Shown: positions 24,239 to 32,619 of the stretch, piece after piece | Layout: every line of letters begins with the position of its first letter | Numbering within the stretch: position 1 is the stretch's first letter | Origin: Streptomyces sp. IMTB 2501 | GTDB taxonomy: Bacteria; Actinomycetota; Actinomycetes; Streptomycetales; Streptomycetaceae | DNA: 64,000 nt | Assembly: GCF_001953885.1 (NCBI RefSeq) | Contig: NZ_MQUS01000002.1 | Location: forward strand, 429,754 to 493,753 | Reading direction: 5' to 3' | The notes under the pieces: model-generated | The model's database searches: none | What the model was told of the DNA's origin: nothing | What the model saw: the letters and a program-made list of their open reading frames with translations, nothing else | Translations under genes and position numbers: made by a program

Positions 24239-24322
24239 ATGAGTACCCGGCCCAGTCCAGAGCCCAAATCCCCGACCCATGTCCATCACCGCCTGACCGC
24301 GGCTCCCGCGCTCGCCAGCTGA
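24239..24322 (+). CDS. Candidate 27-aa peptide with an ideal Shine-Dalgarno
   Basis: AAGGAGGTGAG at 24225 is an almost perfect anti-16S match, 5 bases before an ATG that opens MSTRPSPEPKSPTHVHHRLT and ends at TGA 24320-24322. The peptide is Pro/His-rich and not hydrophobic. Strong ribosome-binding sites are uncommon in this genome, so the reading frame deserves notice, possibly as a leader peptide for the next plus-strand ORF 110 bp downstream. There is no other support. Confidence 0.4.
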   Translation: MSTRPSPEPKSPTHVHHRLTAAPALAS

Positions 24323-24431
24323 CCTGCCGTACGCCGCGCCCCGCCCACCCGGCCGAGCCGTAGCGACGTGCGCAGCGACAGCGTCATGCGTACCGCAGGT
24401 GTCAGGCCCCTACCTCCCCGCGGAGGCCGCC

Positions 24432-24692
24432 ATGCGCATCGAATTCACCTGGCCGCGCCCCGGCGCAGACGACCGCACCCTGACACTCACGCTCCCCGAC
24501 ATCCCCGTACTGCGACAAGCGGGCCGCCTGCTGGCTCCGGCCACCCTCCGCCGTGCCATCGCATCAGCAGGACCCTTCGTCACAGCTGCCGCCGACGCCA
24601 CCGGCGCCGGTCCCACCACCCGCGCCGCCCTCCCATACGCCCTCCGCTTCGCATGCCAAGCACTCGACGGCGGCGCACCTCGGAGTTCGTAG
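24432..24692 (+). CDS. Hypothetical 86-aa protein
   Basis: ATG 24432 is preceded by GGAGG at 5-nt spacing and encodes MRIEFTWPRPGADDRTLTLT, then LPDIPVLRQAGRLLAPATL and RFACQALDGG. I do not recognise a family. The last few residues run into the second ABC-tail remnant that begins near 24717, so its 3' end may have been altered by the same rearrangement. The good start signal and biased third-position GC suggest it is or was a real gene. Confidence 0.5.
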   Translation: MRIEFTWPRPGADDRTLTLTLPDIPVLRQAGRLLAPATLRRAIASAGPFVTAAADATGAGPTTRAALPYALRFACQALDGGAPRSS

Positions 24693-24716
24693 CTGCCACT
24701 TCCTCGCCGGCGGCAG

Positions 24717-24966
24717 GTCTTCGCCCGCCACGTGGCGAAACGCGCCTCGCTGATCCGCGCTGTCGTCCAGGGACCAGACGGTCGCCGACGGCAACACCCT
24801 GCGCGAGGGCTTCTTCCTCGACCTGCTCCGTCGCGGCTTCTCCGCCGAGGAGGCCCGCAACCAGCTTCAGACCGCCGTCTACTGGGGCCGCCACGCCGAG
24901 CTGTACGACTACGATCGCGACGACGCTCGGCTCACTCTCGAACCCGGCGCTCAGAAGTACCTGTAA
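24717..24966 (+). pseudogene. Second copy of the ABC ATPase C-terminal tail, frameshifted
   Basis: A fragment homologous to the last 83 codons of the truncated ABC ATPase at 17143-18153. It reads FARHVAKRASLIRAVVQG, then after a frameshift near 24770 NTLREGFFLDLLRRGFSAEE, ARNQLQTAVYWGRHAELYDY and LEPGAQKYL, ending at TAA 24964-24966. The corresponding part of the first copy is 17905-18153. Nucleotide identity is high but not complete, so this is an old duplication or a relic of a paralogous operon rather than a recent copy. It has no start and no ATPase domain. Confidence 0.88.
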
Positions 24967-24978
24967 AGACGTGGGTGG

Positions 24979-25932
24979 TCAGTTCCGCTCGCGGTTGGCG
25001 GCGTCGGCCAGCAGGTGGGCCAGGTCCGCGGGCAAGTCGAGCTTGTGTTCCAGCCGGGCGGCGTCGTGCCCGTGGGTGGCGAAGATCCACGCGGTGTAGA
25101 GGCGGTTCAGGCTGGGTGCGCCCGGAGCGAGCAGGAGTGGGCGGACGGCGTCCATGGGGAAGCCGTCCAGGGCTCGGGCGGTGAACCACGCCTCGTCGAC
25201 CGTCTCGGTCAGCTGCCGTCTGGCCTGACGCTGGGGACGGCGATGGCTGTGCACGACCGCCGCGACCATGACGAAGGCTGCGGTGGCGGTTCCGACCAGG
25301 GCACCGGCGACGATCGGCCGGTGGGCGCGCGGAGTAGTGGCCAGCGCGGTCATCTCCAGCGCCGTCAGCAACAGAACGCCGAGCACGGCGGTGCCCTCGC
25401 CGGTGTGGGCGAGCGCCTCCTCCAGGCAGGCGACGACCTCGTCGTCGTCGGTCTGGGAGAAGTCGGCGTAGAACTGCCCGATCGCGTAGAAGTTCCACGG
25501 CGTGTGCGGGCACACCAGCTCGTCGGCGTCAGCACCCAGGCGCGCGGTCCAGTCGTGCGGGGCCACGGGGACCGCCAGCACGACCCGTGCGGCCCCGCGA
25601 GCGCGGGCGATCTGACAGGCCGCGCGTGCCGTCGAACCGGTGGCGACCCCGTCGTCGATGACCAGTACCGTGCGGCCCGCCAGGGCCGCCGGTTCCCGTC
25701 TGCCCCGGTAGCGCCGTGCACGGCTTTCGAGTACCTCCCGTTCGCGTGCCTCGACCTCGGCCAACTCGTACGGGGTGACACGCGCCGCGCGCACCACCTC
25801 GTCGTTGATCACGCGGACGCCGCCTTCGCCGATGGCCCCCATGCCCAGCTCCGGCTGGAACGGTACGCCCAGTTTGCGTACCAGGCAGACGTCCAGCGGC
25901 GCGCCCAGCGCCTTGGCGACCTCGATGTGCAT
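24979..25932 (-). CDS. Phosphoribosyltransferase-type protein with shortened N terminus and membrane C-terminal extension
   Basis: A 317-aa protein. Residues 1-165 match the actinobacterial phosphoribosyltransferase family: VAKALGAPLDVCLVRKLGVP, MGAIGEGG and the PRPP loop TVLVIDDGVATGSTARAA. The usual N-terminal 30-40 residues (about ...GLPRGGVPVAYE) are absent, and no frame upstream supplies them. After it come two hydrophobic stretches (GTAVLGVLLLTALEM, IVAGALVGTATAAFVMVAAV) and a helical tail of about 80 residues (VDEAWFTARALDGFPMDAV, LNRLYTAWIFATHGHDAARL). GGAGG precedes the ATG. Mycobacterial relatives belong to the hypoxia-induced DosR regulon, which fits its neighbours here (inference). 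Confidence 0.75.
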   Translation of the reverse strand: MHIEVAKALGAPLDVCLVRKLGVPFQPELGMGAIGEGGVRVINDEVVRAARVTPYELAEVEAREREVLESRARRYRGRREPAALAGRTVLVIDDGVATGSTARAACQIARARGAARVVLAVPVAPHDWTARLGADADELVCPHTPWNFYAIGQFYADFSQTDDDEVVACLEEALAHTGEGTAVLGVLLLTALEMTALATTPRAHRPIVAGALVGTATAAFVMVAAVVHSHRRPQRQARRQLTETVDEAWFTARALDGFPMDAVRPLLLAPGAPSLNRLYTAWIFATHGHDAARLEHKLDLPADLAHLLADAANRERN

Positions 25933-26017
25933 GCACCCGTACCTCCATCCTCACCCCAGTGGAGAACGAAGGCGCATCGCTGTGGGAGGTGCTCCTTGAG
26001 CCTCCGCCCCCTGCGGA

Positions 26018-26797
26018 TCACTCGGCCGGGATCGGTCCGAGGTAGGTGCCGCCGGAGACGTCGATGGTCTGGCCGGTCACCCAGCGCCCCTGCGGGCCCG
26101 CCAGGAAGCCCACTACGTCTGCGACGTCCTCCGGCTCGCCGATCCGTCCGAGCGCGGTGATCGACTCAAGTCCGGCGACCGCCTCGGGAACCGCGGCGTA
26201 AGGGGCGATCATGTCGGTCAGCACCACCCCGGGTTCGACCGTGTTCACGGTGATCCCACGCCGACCCAGTTCGTTGGCGAGCGACGGGCCGAGCGCCGCC
26301 AGCGCAGCCTTGGTAACGGTGTAACCGATCTGGAGGGGGTTCGCGATCCGGGTGGCCGCGGAGCCCATGTTGACGATCCGTCCGCCGTCCCGCAGCAGCG
26401 GCAACGCCCGCTGGACCACGAAGACCGGAGTGCTCAGGTTGACTGCCAGCAGATGCTCGAACTCCTCCTCGGTGAGCTTCCCGATCGAAGTGGTCGAATG
26501 GATGCCCGCATTGTTGACCAGAATGTCCAGGCCGTCCGCGTCGTGGTCCGCCAGTCCGGCGGTGAGCCCCTCGAACAGCCGGTCCACCGCACCGCTCTCG
26601 CCGAAGCGGGCCTGCACCGCGAACGCCCGGCCGCCGCTCTCGGCGATCTTCCCTACGGTCTCGGCGGCGGCCGCGTCGTTGCCGCCGTAGTGGACCGCGA
26701 CCAGCGCCCCCTCGGAGGCGAGCCGAAGGGCGACCGCGCGCCCGATCCCGCGCGAGCCGCCCGTCACCAGTGCGGTCTTGCCGTCCAGTTCGCCCAC
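26018..26797 (-). CDS. SDR-family oxidoreductase
   Basis: A classical short-chain dehydrogenase of 259 aa: NAD(P) motif TGGSRGIG (about residues 12-19), LVNNAGIH, catalytic Ser in NMGSAATR, catalytic YTVTK (Tyr-xxx-Lys), and the C-terminal GRWVTGQTIDVSGGTYLG. It resembles 3-oxoacyl-ACP reductase/glucose-dehydrogenase-like SDRs of broad specificity. The GTG at 26797 follows GAGG at short spacing; the longer frame to 26866 has no start signal. The preference for NADPH cannot be judged confidently. It is a single gene, about 85 bp upstream of the phosphoribosyltransferase in the same direction. Confidence 0.9.
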   Translation of the reverse strand: MGELDGKTALVTGGSRGIGRAVALRLASEGALVAVHYGGNDAAAAETVGKIAESGGRAFAVQARFGESGAVDRLFEGLTAGLADHDADGLDILVNNAGIHSTTSIGKLTEEEFEHLLAVNLSTPVFVVQRALPLLRDGGRIVNMGSAATRIANPLQIGYTVTKAALAALGPSLANELGRRGITVNTVEPGVVLTDMIAPYAAVPEAVAGLESITALGRIGEPEDVADVVGFLAGPQGRWVTGQTIDVSGGTYLGPIPAE

Positions 26798-27959
26798 GAT
26801 CGCCTCTTTCCCTCGTGATGCCCCAAGCTGAATCCGGGAACGATTCACCCTAACCAGCGGCTGCAAGAGGCAAGTTGTGGGCTGTGTCAGAACAAAAGAT
26901 TTCGGTGCTCAGGGCAGAACCCTGCCGCCTGAAGTCTTCAGGGCGGTTGGACATGGGCGCTGCTGTCTGGCGGACGTGGTCGGCGGGAAGGGTTCGCCGC
27001 TGACCACGCCCGCGCCACCCGCCTCCTGCGTACCCTGCTCGTCCTGATGAACCTCTAAGTCAATCGCTGCAGATGATCTACTCCGCAGACTGCCGCGCAC
27101 GTCCAGCGCGAGCACTGCGAGCACCCGTTACATCAGTCCTTTGACCTGCGACTTCAAGTTGGCGGAGGCTCCTTGTCCGTCATGGATCCGGGGTGTGTCC
27201 ACCCGCGTGCGGACGGTGCACGGGATCAGCGTCACCGCGGCGGGACGCGATCGCGACGTGCGCGACACGGTGGTGAAGCGTAATGCCGCCAGAGGGCCAG
27301 TCGACGCACGATCCGGCGGCCGGAACTGCCACCACTGCCGCCGCCCTGGCCCGGCTGCCGGCCGCGGGCATGTGGATGCCGATAGGGACGCGAGGCCAAC
27401 GGACCCCTCAGTGACGGCGTACTGACTGTCACCGGGCGCAATGCACAGTCCGCTGAGCTCCGGTATCCCTGCGGCAGCAAGCCAGGCCGCCGTGTTATCC
27501 GAACAGACGGCGGACCCGTATCGTGTCGATGCGCCGCCAGCCGAGCCTGAGTAGTAGCCCAAGCTCGTCCTTGCGGCCCCTGCTGCCACCCATCCCTGCG
27601 GAGACCCTGCCTCGCGCTGCGCGGCGCCGTGGCAGCCTGGCATCGCCTGCAGGCCGCGCGGAGCCGTTGCCGAGAGAGCCGGAAGTCCCCCGAACGGTCG
27701 GAGGCGTTCGGGGATGACTGAAGGTTTCCGGTCACAGCACTGGCAAGGAAGCGCTGCGATGGCCGGCCTGGCAGAGAGAACTCACGAAGAGCCGGGTGCG
27801 GGTGGTCACCCCGTGGCGGCTGCCGGTGACGTAAAGACGACGCGCCCGCCCACTCGGGTGTCGTTACCAGGACAAGGCCGCGAGGCACTCGATGCAGCGA
27901 TGGCAAGGTCCACAGCCCGACACCACGGCTTTCTGCGGACGCCCCGGTCGGAGTAGGCC
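26798..27959. other. Gene-poor stretch with degenerate sequence
   Basis: More than 1.1 kb without a supportable gene. A hairpin at 26925-26946 (arms CCGCCTGAAG and CTTCAGGGCGG with one bulge) may be a terminator. Several open frames exist on both strands (for example 27128-27643 minus), but their composition is low-complexity and none matches a family. The region looks like decayed genes. Confidence 0.5.
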
Positions 27960-28125
27960 ACCCCGCCGCCGCGCGCGACGCGGACCTGCTTGTCGTCGGC
28001 AGTCGCGGGTACGGTGCCCTTCACACGGTGCCTTCGTGGGAATGCCGCTCGGCTCCCCGGCTCAGCGCTGCCTCCGCCTCGTATCCTGTTCCGTGCTCGT
28101 CGTGCCTTCCGGAACGACCCATGGA
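27960..28125 (+). pseudogene. Universal stress protein (UspA) remnant
   Basis: The plus strand encodes ARDADLLVVGSRGYGAL and, one frame over, FVGMPLGSPAQRCLRLVSCS followed by VLVVPSG. Together these are the C-terminal ATP-binding half of a UspA domain (GSRGYGA...GS...CSVLVVP). The frames are separated by an approximate 14-nt duplication (CGGTGCCCTTC / CGGTGCCTTC) near 28012-28030. There is no intact N-terminal half upstream. Confidence 0.7.
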
Positions 28126-28501
28126 GCTGGGGGAACGCGAGCCGACCGCCAAGAGTAGGACGCATGTTCGGTCGATGTGTCCCTGCTCCAGCCGCGCGGG
28201 TTCGTCAGCAAGCTGTAGACGGCGGCGAAGGCGCCGATCACGTTCGCCCTGCCCACGGCTTCGACGAGGTGCCGTAAACCTGCAGGCAGGGCTGCCGGCA
28301 ACGATCCGGATCCACGGGAGCCGACGAGCGGGGAGCACACCGTGCACTCCGTCCCGGGTGGGTTCAAGCTGGAGATAGATCTCCATACGGGCACTGGCCC
28401 CGCTCAACGCCCGGCCGGTGGCGCCCGGGGTCGGAAACCGTGACACGCCGCCGTGCTGTGACATGCGTGAACACGATGTGCGAAGGCAAGGGAGAGCAAT
28501 C
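28126..28501. other. Upstream region of pfkA with a palindrome
   Basis: No gene is seen in this region. At 28371-28384 GGAGAT and ATCTCC form a 6+6 inverted repeat with an AG centre, about 120 bp before the pfkA start. It is a possible operator. Just before the start codon GGGAGAG forms the ribosome-binding site. Confidence 0.45.
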
Positions 28502-29530
28502 ATGCGGGTGGGAGTGCTGACCGGAGGAGGCGACTGCCCCGGTCTCAATGCGGTGATCCGCAGTGTCGTACGCAAAGGAGTGCAGGAGTACGCCTGGAAG
28601 TTCGTCGGGATCGTCGACGGCTGGGCTGGGCTGGTCAAGGACGTGACCATGGCATTGGACGTTCCGGCCGTGCGCGGAATCCTTCCGCTTGGCGGCACGA
28701 TTCTCGGCTCCTCTCGCACCAACCCCCTCAGGCTTGAGGACGGCATCGACCGCATCAAGAACACTCTCAGCGTGCACAAGATCGACGCTCTCGTTGTGAT
28801 CGGCGGCGAGGACACACTCAGCGTCGCGACCGCACTGTCGGATGCGGGGGTCAACCTGGTCGGCGTGCCCAAGACCATCGACAACGACGTGGGTGGCACT
28901 GACTACACCTTCGGCTTCGACACCGCCGTCAGCATCGCGACCGAGGCCATCGACCGCCTGCACACCACCGCGGAGTCCCACAAGCGCACACTCGTCGTCG
29001 AGGTGATGGGACGCCACTCCGGGTGGATCGCTCTGCACGCTGGCGTCGCCGGGGGCGCGAACGCCATCCTCATCCCGGAAGTGGAGTTCGATCTCGACCA
29101 GGTCTGCGCCTGGGTGGAGAAGCGTTTTGAGATCAACTATGCGCCGATCGTCGTCGTGGCGGAGGGAGCTGTTCCCAAGGCCGGACAGATGATGGTCAAG
29201 GACGAGTCGCGCGACGAGTTCGGGCATGTGCGCCTGTCCGGGATCGGTGACTGGCTGGCCCGGCAGGTCGAGCACCGCACCGAGAAGGAGGCCCGCACGA
29301 CGGTTCTCGGTCACGTCCAGCGTGGTGGCACGCCGAGCGCGTATGACCGGTGGCTCGCCACACGCTTCGGTCTGCACGCCGTGGACGCGGTCAAGGACGG
29401 TGACTTCGGCACGATGACGGCTCTGCGCGGCACGGACATCACACGTATCCCGCTTGCTGACGCGACGAAGGCGACCAAGCGCGTCCCCGAAGAGCTGTAC
29501 ACGGAGTTCGACGTGTTCTTCGGCACCTGA
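28502..29530 (+). CDS. pfkA: 6-phosphofructokinase
   Basis: A 342-aa group A phosphofructokinase. The N-terminal nucleotide loop is MRVGVLTGGGDCPGLNA, followed by GILPLGGTILGSSRTNP, the GGEDTL motif, catalytic PKTIDNDVGGTD, MGRHSGWIAL, PEVEFDL and GHVQRGGTPSAYDR. The aspartate-containing TIDND is the catalytic base, and the glycine in the GGE(D)T motif points to ATP rather than pyrophosphate use. It phosphorylates fructose-6-phosphate. ATG 28502 follows GGGAGAG. It sits in a cluster with a universal stress protein and class I aldolase, a second and third glycolytic/stress gene, unlike the usual housekeeping location. Confidence 0.93.
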   Translation: MRVGVLTGGGDCPGLNAVIRSVVRKGVQEYAWKFVGIVDGWAGLVKDVTMALDVPAVRGILPLGGTILGSSRTNPLRLEDGIDRIKNTLSVHKIDALVVIGGEDTLSVATALSDAGVNLVGVPKTIDNDVGGTDYTFGFDTAVSIATEAIDRLHTTAESHKRTLVVEVMGRHSGWIALHAGVAGGANAILIPEVEFDLDQVCAWVEKRFEINYAPIVVVAEGAVPKAGQMMVKDESRDEFGHVRLSGIGDWLARQVEHRTEKEARTTVLGHVQRGGTPSAYDRWLATRFGLHAVDAVKDGDFGTMTALRGTDITRIPLADATKATKRVPEELYTEFDVFFGT

Positions 29531-29548
29531 CGCTGCCACGTAGTGGCA

Positions 29549-30409
29549 TCACGCATGCGGTACGACGACGACCGGGCAGCGAGAGTGATGCAGGACGGCG
29601 TGGGCCACGGAGCCCAGCCGCCGCTCGGCCGCCCGCGGGCTCGAGCGTCGGCCCAGGACGAGCAGGTCGGCTCTCTGTGAGGCGTTCACCAGGGCGTAGG
29701 CCGGGTGGAGAAGCACGACATCAGGCAGCACCGGGACTTCCGGATACTTGTCCTGCCAGCCTTGGAGCACGTCGGACAGCAGTTGGACTGTCTCGTCCTC
29801 CCACGCGGCCCGGTCTTCCTCGGGCACTCCGACCGCCGTCCACGAAGCATGGCCGGAGAGAGCCCACGCGTGCACGACACGCAATCGAGCGCCACGGAGC
29901 TCAGCGGCGCCGAACGCGAAGTCCAGGGGTGACTCGGCCGCGTGCCGTACGTCGACGCCCACGGTTACCTCGGCATCATGTGCTGCGGCGGCCGGTCTCC
30001 CGGGGACGACCACGACGGGGCAGGAGGCGCTGCTCGCCATCGCCAGTGCCGTCGAGCCCACGGCGAGGCCGTCGAACCCGCCTTCCCCTCGCGACCCGAC
30101 GACGAGGAGTTCGGCTGTTTCGGAAGCCGAGAGCAAGGCAGCCGCGGCCGAGTCGGCAACCTGCACACTGCTCATCGCCACGCGGGGATACCGACTGGCA
30201 AGGTCGGTTTTCGCCCGCTGGAGCAGTGCCTCGCCGGTCTGCTGCCATGAGAAGGCAACCGGTTCATCGGTGGAGTCACGGGCGGGGACGGGTGCGGCAT
30301 GCACGAGACGCAGCTCGAAGCCTCGAAGAGCTGCCTCCCCGGCGGCCCACTCGCCCGCAACGAGACTTTCCTGGGATCCGTCGATCCCGACTACGGCAGA
30401 GCGGCTCAT
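29549..30409 (-). CDS. Universal stress protein, tandem UspA domains
   Basis: A 286-aa protein with two UspA domains. Domain 1 has AVVGIDGSQESLVAGEWAAG, then LLVVGSRGEGGFDGLAVGST and CPVVVVPG (ATP-binding G-2x-G-9x-G pattern). Domain 2 has VTVGVDVRHAAESPLDFAF, LLVLGRRSSPRAAERRLGSV and CPVVVVPHA. Such tandem proteins bind ATP and are induced in dormancy and hypoxia in actinobacteria. AGGAGT precedes the ATG. The gene converges on pfkA with an 18-bp gap and lies head to head with the aldolase gene across 380 bp. Confidence 0.92.
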   Translation of the reverse strand: MSRSAVVGIDGSQESLVAGEWAAGEAALRGFELRLVHAAPVPARDSTDEPVAFSWQQTGEALLQRAKTDLASRYPRVAMSSVQVADSAAAALLSASETAELLVVGSRGEGGFDGLAVGSTALAMASSASCPVVVVPGRPAAAAHDAEVTVGVDVRHAAESPLDFAFGAAELRGARLRVVHAWALSGHASWTAVGVPEEDRAAWEDETVQLLSDVLQGWQDKYPEVPVLPDVVLLHPAYALVNASQRADLLVLGRRSSPRAAERRLGSVAHAVLHHSRCPVVVVPHA

Positions 30410-30738
30410 CCTGTACTCCTTCCCGGCACCGCCTCGTGTGCATCCGGACAAGTGCTCTCTCGCCCTTGACGGAGGTGTCCCTCTCTTGGCGGTCGTCACC
30501 TCATCGTGACCATTGTGAATGTGGAACCGCGGTGACACCCGGCGAGGCGGCGGCGCCTCCGAGGGCGGGAGGGGCGGCTCAGGAGGTCCAGGACTTTGAG
30601 AAGCCCCATGTGATGCGGTCCGTGCCTGGAGCGGCCGTGTTCCCCGAGCGGCTGCGCCCGGCAGCGAAGATGCAGGGTTGAGGGGCACGCCTTCGGTCCA
30701 ACGACGGCGTCCCGGACGCCCTGTCTGGTCCCGTACCG

Positions 30739-30754
30739 AGGGCCAAACGGCCCT
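30739..30754 (+). promoter_or_regulatory. Perfect palindrome before fbaB
   Basis: AGGGCC-AAAC-GGCCCT: 6-bp perfect arms with a 4-bp centre, centred 43 bp upstream of the aldolase start. The layout resembles binding sites of NarL/DosR-family response regulators. The match to any specific consensus is not checked. Confidence 0.5.
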
Positions 30755-30789
30755 GCCGGGCATTTCGCCACACATGTGACTCTTGTGGC

Positions 30790-31704
30790 ATGAAGAGGCA
30801 ACCAGGCAAAGGCATCAACGGCGCCGGCCTCGGCCCGGGGAAGAAGACCCGCCTCAACCGGATCCTTCACCACCACGGCCTGCGCAACGGTACTGCGATC
30901 TTCCTGCCCTACGACCATGGACTGGAACACGGCCCGCGGGACTTCTTCGACAACCCCGTCGTGAGCGACCCCGCGTACATCATCCGGCTCGCGTTGGAAG
31001 GAGGATTCAATGGGATCGCCATCCAGATCGGGCTGGCCGAGAAGTTTTACTGGGACTACGCCGGCGAGGTTCCCCTGATCCTGAAGCTGAACGGGAAAAC
31101 CGACATCCCCTCCGACGCCGAGGCCCTCTCTCCGCTGCACGCGTCCGTTGCTGACGCGGTCCGCCTCGGAGCCGACGGCGTGGGCTACACGCTGTATGTC
31201 GGCAGCCCCGCCCAGGAAATCGACTTCCGGCAGCTTCGGCAGGTCCGGGAGGACGCGCAGCGGTTCGGAATGCCGCTGATCGTGTGGGCCTACCCGCGCG
31301 GGGCGGCGATCGAGGCCAAGGGGGGCAGGGATTCCTTCTATGCCGTCGACTACGCCGCACGAACGGCCAGCGAACTCGGCGCGGACATGGTCAAGGTGAA
31401 CTTCCCCCACCCGGAGAAAGTGTCCGGAGTCAAGGACGCTTACCAACACGAATTCTCCCCCCAGCAGGCCATCAACGCCGTGGTGCGTTCGGCGAACCGC
31501 ACCCTGGTACTGGTGTCCGGCGGGGAGAAGGCGGGCGACGAGGCCATGCTGGAGAAGACACGCCAGTCGATGGAGGCAGGCGCCACCGGGCTGATCTTCG
31601 GCCGCAACGTCTGGCAGCGTGAGCACGATGAATCGCTCCGATTTGTGGCCCGGCTCCAGGAAATACTCTCCAAATACCCCCAAGCAGGTGTACCCGGCGC
31701 CTGA
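30790..31704 (+). CDS. fbaB: Class I fructose-bisphosphate aldolase (FbaB/DhnA type)
   Basis: A 304-aa Schiff-base aldolase of the archaeal/DhnA class. The start LLP-like segment is FLPYDHGLEHGPRDFF, followed by LALEGGFNGIAIQIGLAEKF, LKLNGKTDIP, VGYTLYVGS, the catalytic lysine strand GADMVKVNFP, VLVSGGEK and GATGLIFGRNVWQR. It cleaves fructose-1,6-bisphosphate without a metal. ATG 30790 has a weak ribosome-binding site. Streptomycetes normally use a class II enzyme, so this may be a condition-specific second aldolase paired with the local pfkA. The upstream palindrome suggests dedicated control. Confidence 0.92.
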   Translation: MKRQPGKGINGAGLGPGKKTRLNRILHHHGLRNGTAIFLPYDHGLEHGPRDFFDNPVVSDPAYIIRLALEGGFNGIAIQIGLAEKFYWDYAGEVPLILKLNGKTDIPSDAEALSPLHASVADAVRLGADGVGYTLYVGSPAQEIDFRQLRQVREDAQRFGMPLIVWAYPRGAAIEAKGGRDSFYAVDYAARTASELGADMVKVNFPHPEKVSGVKDAYQHEFSPQQAINAVVRSANRTLVLVSGGEKAGDEAMLEKTRQSMEAGATGLIFGRNVWQREHDESLRFVARLQEILSKYPQAGVPGA

Positions 31705-32202
31705 GCCCCATGCAGTGGACGATGTCGCCACTGCGTCGAGAAGAAACCCTCCAGGAGGAGGTCCTGGACCGCGAGGTGACCCAAGATCCGTCTACAGCTG
31801 ACGCAGCGGAATCGGGCGTGCTTCCGAACTCGGCCGAGAGCGCTTCGTGCCATTCTGAAGTCGGCGTTGTGTGAGCGTGGGCGTGCCCGGCTACATCTCC
31901 ACGGGTGCGCCCTCCTGCTACGTTCTCGCTCCAGTCGGCCCTGCCCCTCGGCCGGGCTGACTGCCCATTCCATACGTTGGCGCCTTGGCGCAGTCCGGTG
32001 TGCGATGCGGATACCCGCGGAGCCTCATAGCAGGCATCACTGCATCGCCCGAGCCACTGCCTCACCATGGGCGACGAAAGACGAAATGTGCCCCGGCGCA
32101 GCGTCGCATTGAATCCGAACGGCCGATTCCTCCATCACCACGTGTCGTGGTCGTGTGCGTTGAGTGTGCACACCGTAGCTGGAAGGCAATATGCCGGAAC
32201 TG
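31705..32202. other. Gap downstream of fbaB
   Basis: About 500 bp without a supportable gene. A small hairpin (CCAGGA / TCCTGG near 31751-31767) follows the aldolase and might terminate it. Base composition drops from about 31.8 kb onward, marking the left side of the lower-GC oxidase segment. Confidence 0.45.
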
Positions 32203-32260
32203 TTGTTTTGCCTACTGCAGGTGTAGAGGACGCGGCAGGCGTGGAAGTAGCCGCGGACGA
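32203..32260. repeat. Left copy of a 58-bp inverted repeat flanking the multicopper oxidase
   Basis: Read on the minus strand (TCGTCCGCGGCTACTTCCAC ... CAGTAGGCAAAACA), it matches 34401-34458 on the plus strand at roughly 85% or better. The two copies are in inverted orientation, 2.1 kb apart, and bracket the oxidase gene. Confidence 0.75.
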
Positions 32261-32619
32261 TGCGGGGCTGTTTCTGGCGGCGGTGGAGGAAGCGGCGGGT
32301 CTCGCGGGCGAGGATGTCCTCCGAGCGGGGCGCGTGCGGCGTGGACATGACGCTTGACGTCAGGTGTAACTCGATGCGCTCGGCCTCATACACCATTCGA
32401 GTGGTCATGTCAGAATTCGACACTCAAGCCGACCGCGCTGCAGTGGGGCACATCTGACGGCATGCATCCTTATGTCGACATGTTCAACTGGGCGCCGAAC
32501 GCAGAATTCTTATGAAGTTCGTGGACATGTAGATGCCCGCCAACCGGGCCGGATTGTCGACGGTCAATTCAACGCGCCGACGGCGTGCGAGGACCGGAAA
32601 CGCTTTGTGGGAGGTTTGC
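32261..32619. other. Upstream region of the multicopper oxidase
   Basis: About 360 bp of lower-GC sequence with no gene. On the minus strand 32250-32350 reads TPHAPRSEDILARETRRFLH, which looks like a protein fragment adjoining the inverted repeat but is not recognised. The oxidase ribosome-binding site GGGAGG is at 32609-32614. Confidence 0.4.

Noticed and set aside
16543..24966. Intact integrative element or prophage
   Set aside because: The recombinase is a broken fragment and no excisionase, replication, transfer or phage genes, nor a tRNA target, were seen.
27128..27643. 171-aa minus-strand ORF in the gene-poor stretch
   Set aside because: Low-complexity composition, no start signal, no family resemblance.
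32037..32423. 128-aa minus-strand ORF upstream of the multicopper oxidase
   Set aside because: Only a short protein-like segment adjoining the inverted repeat; no start signal or recognisable domain.
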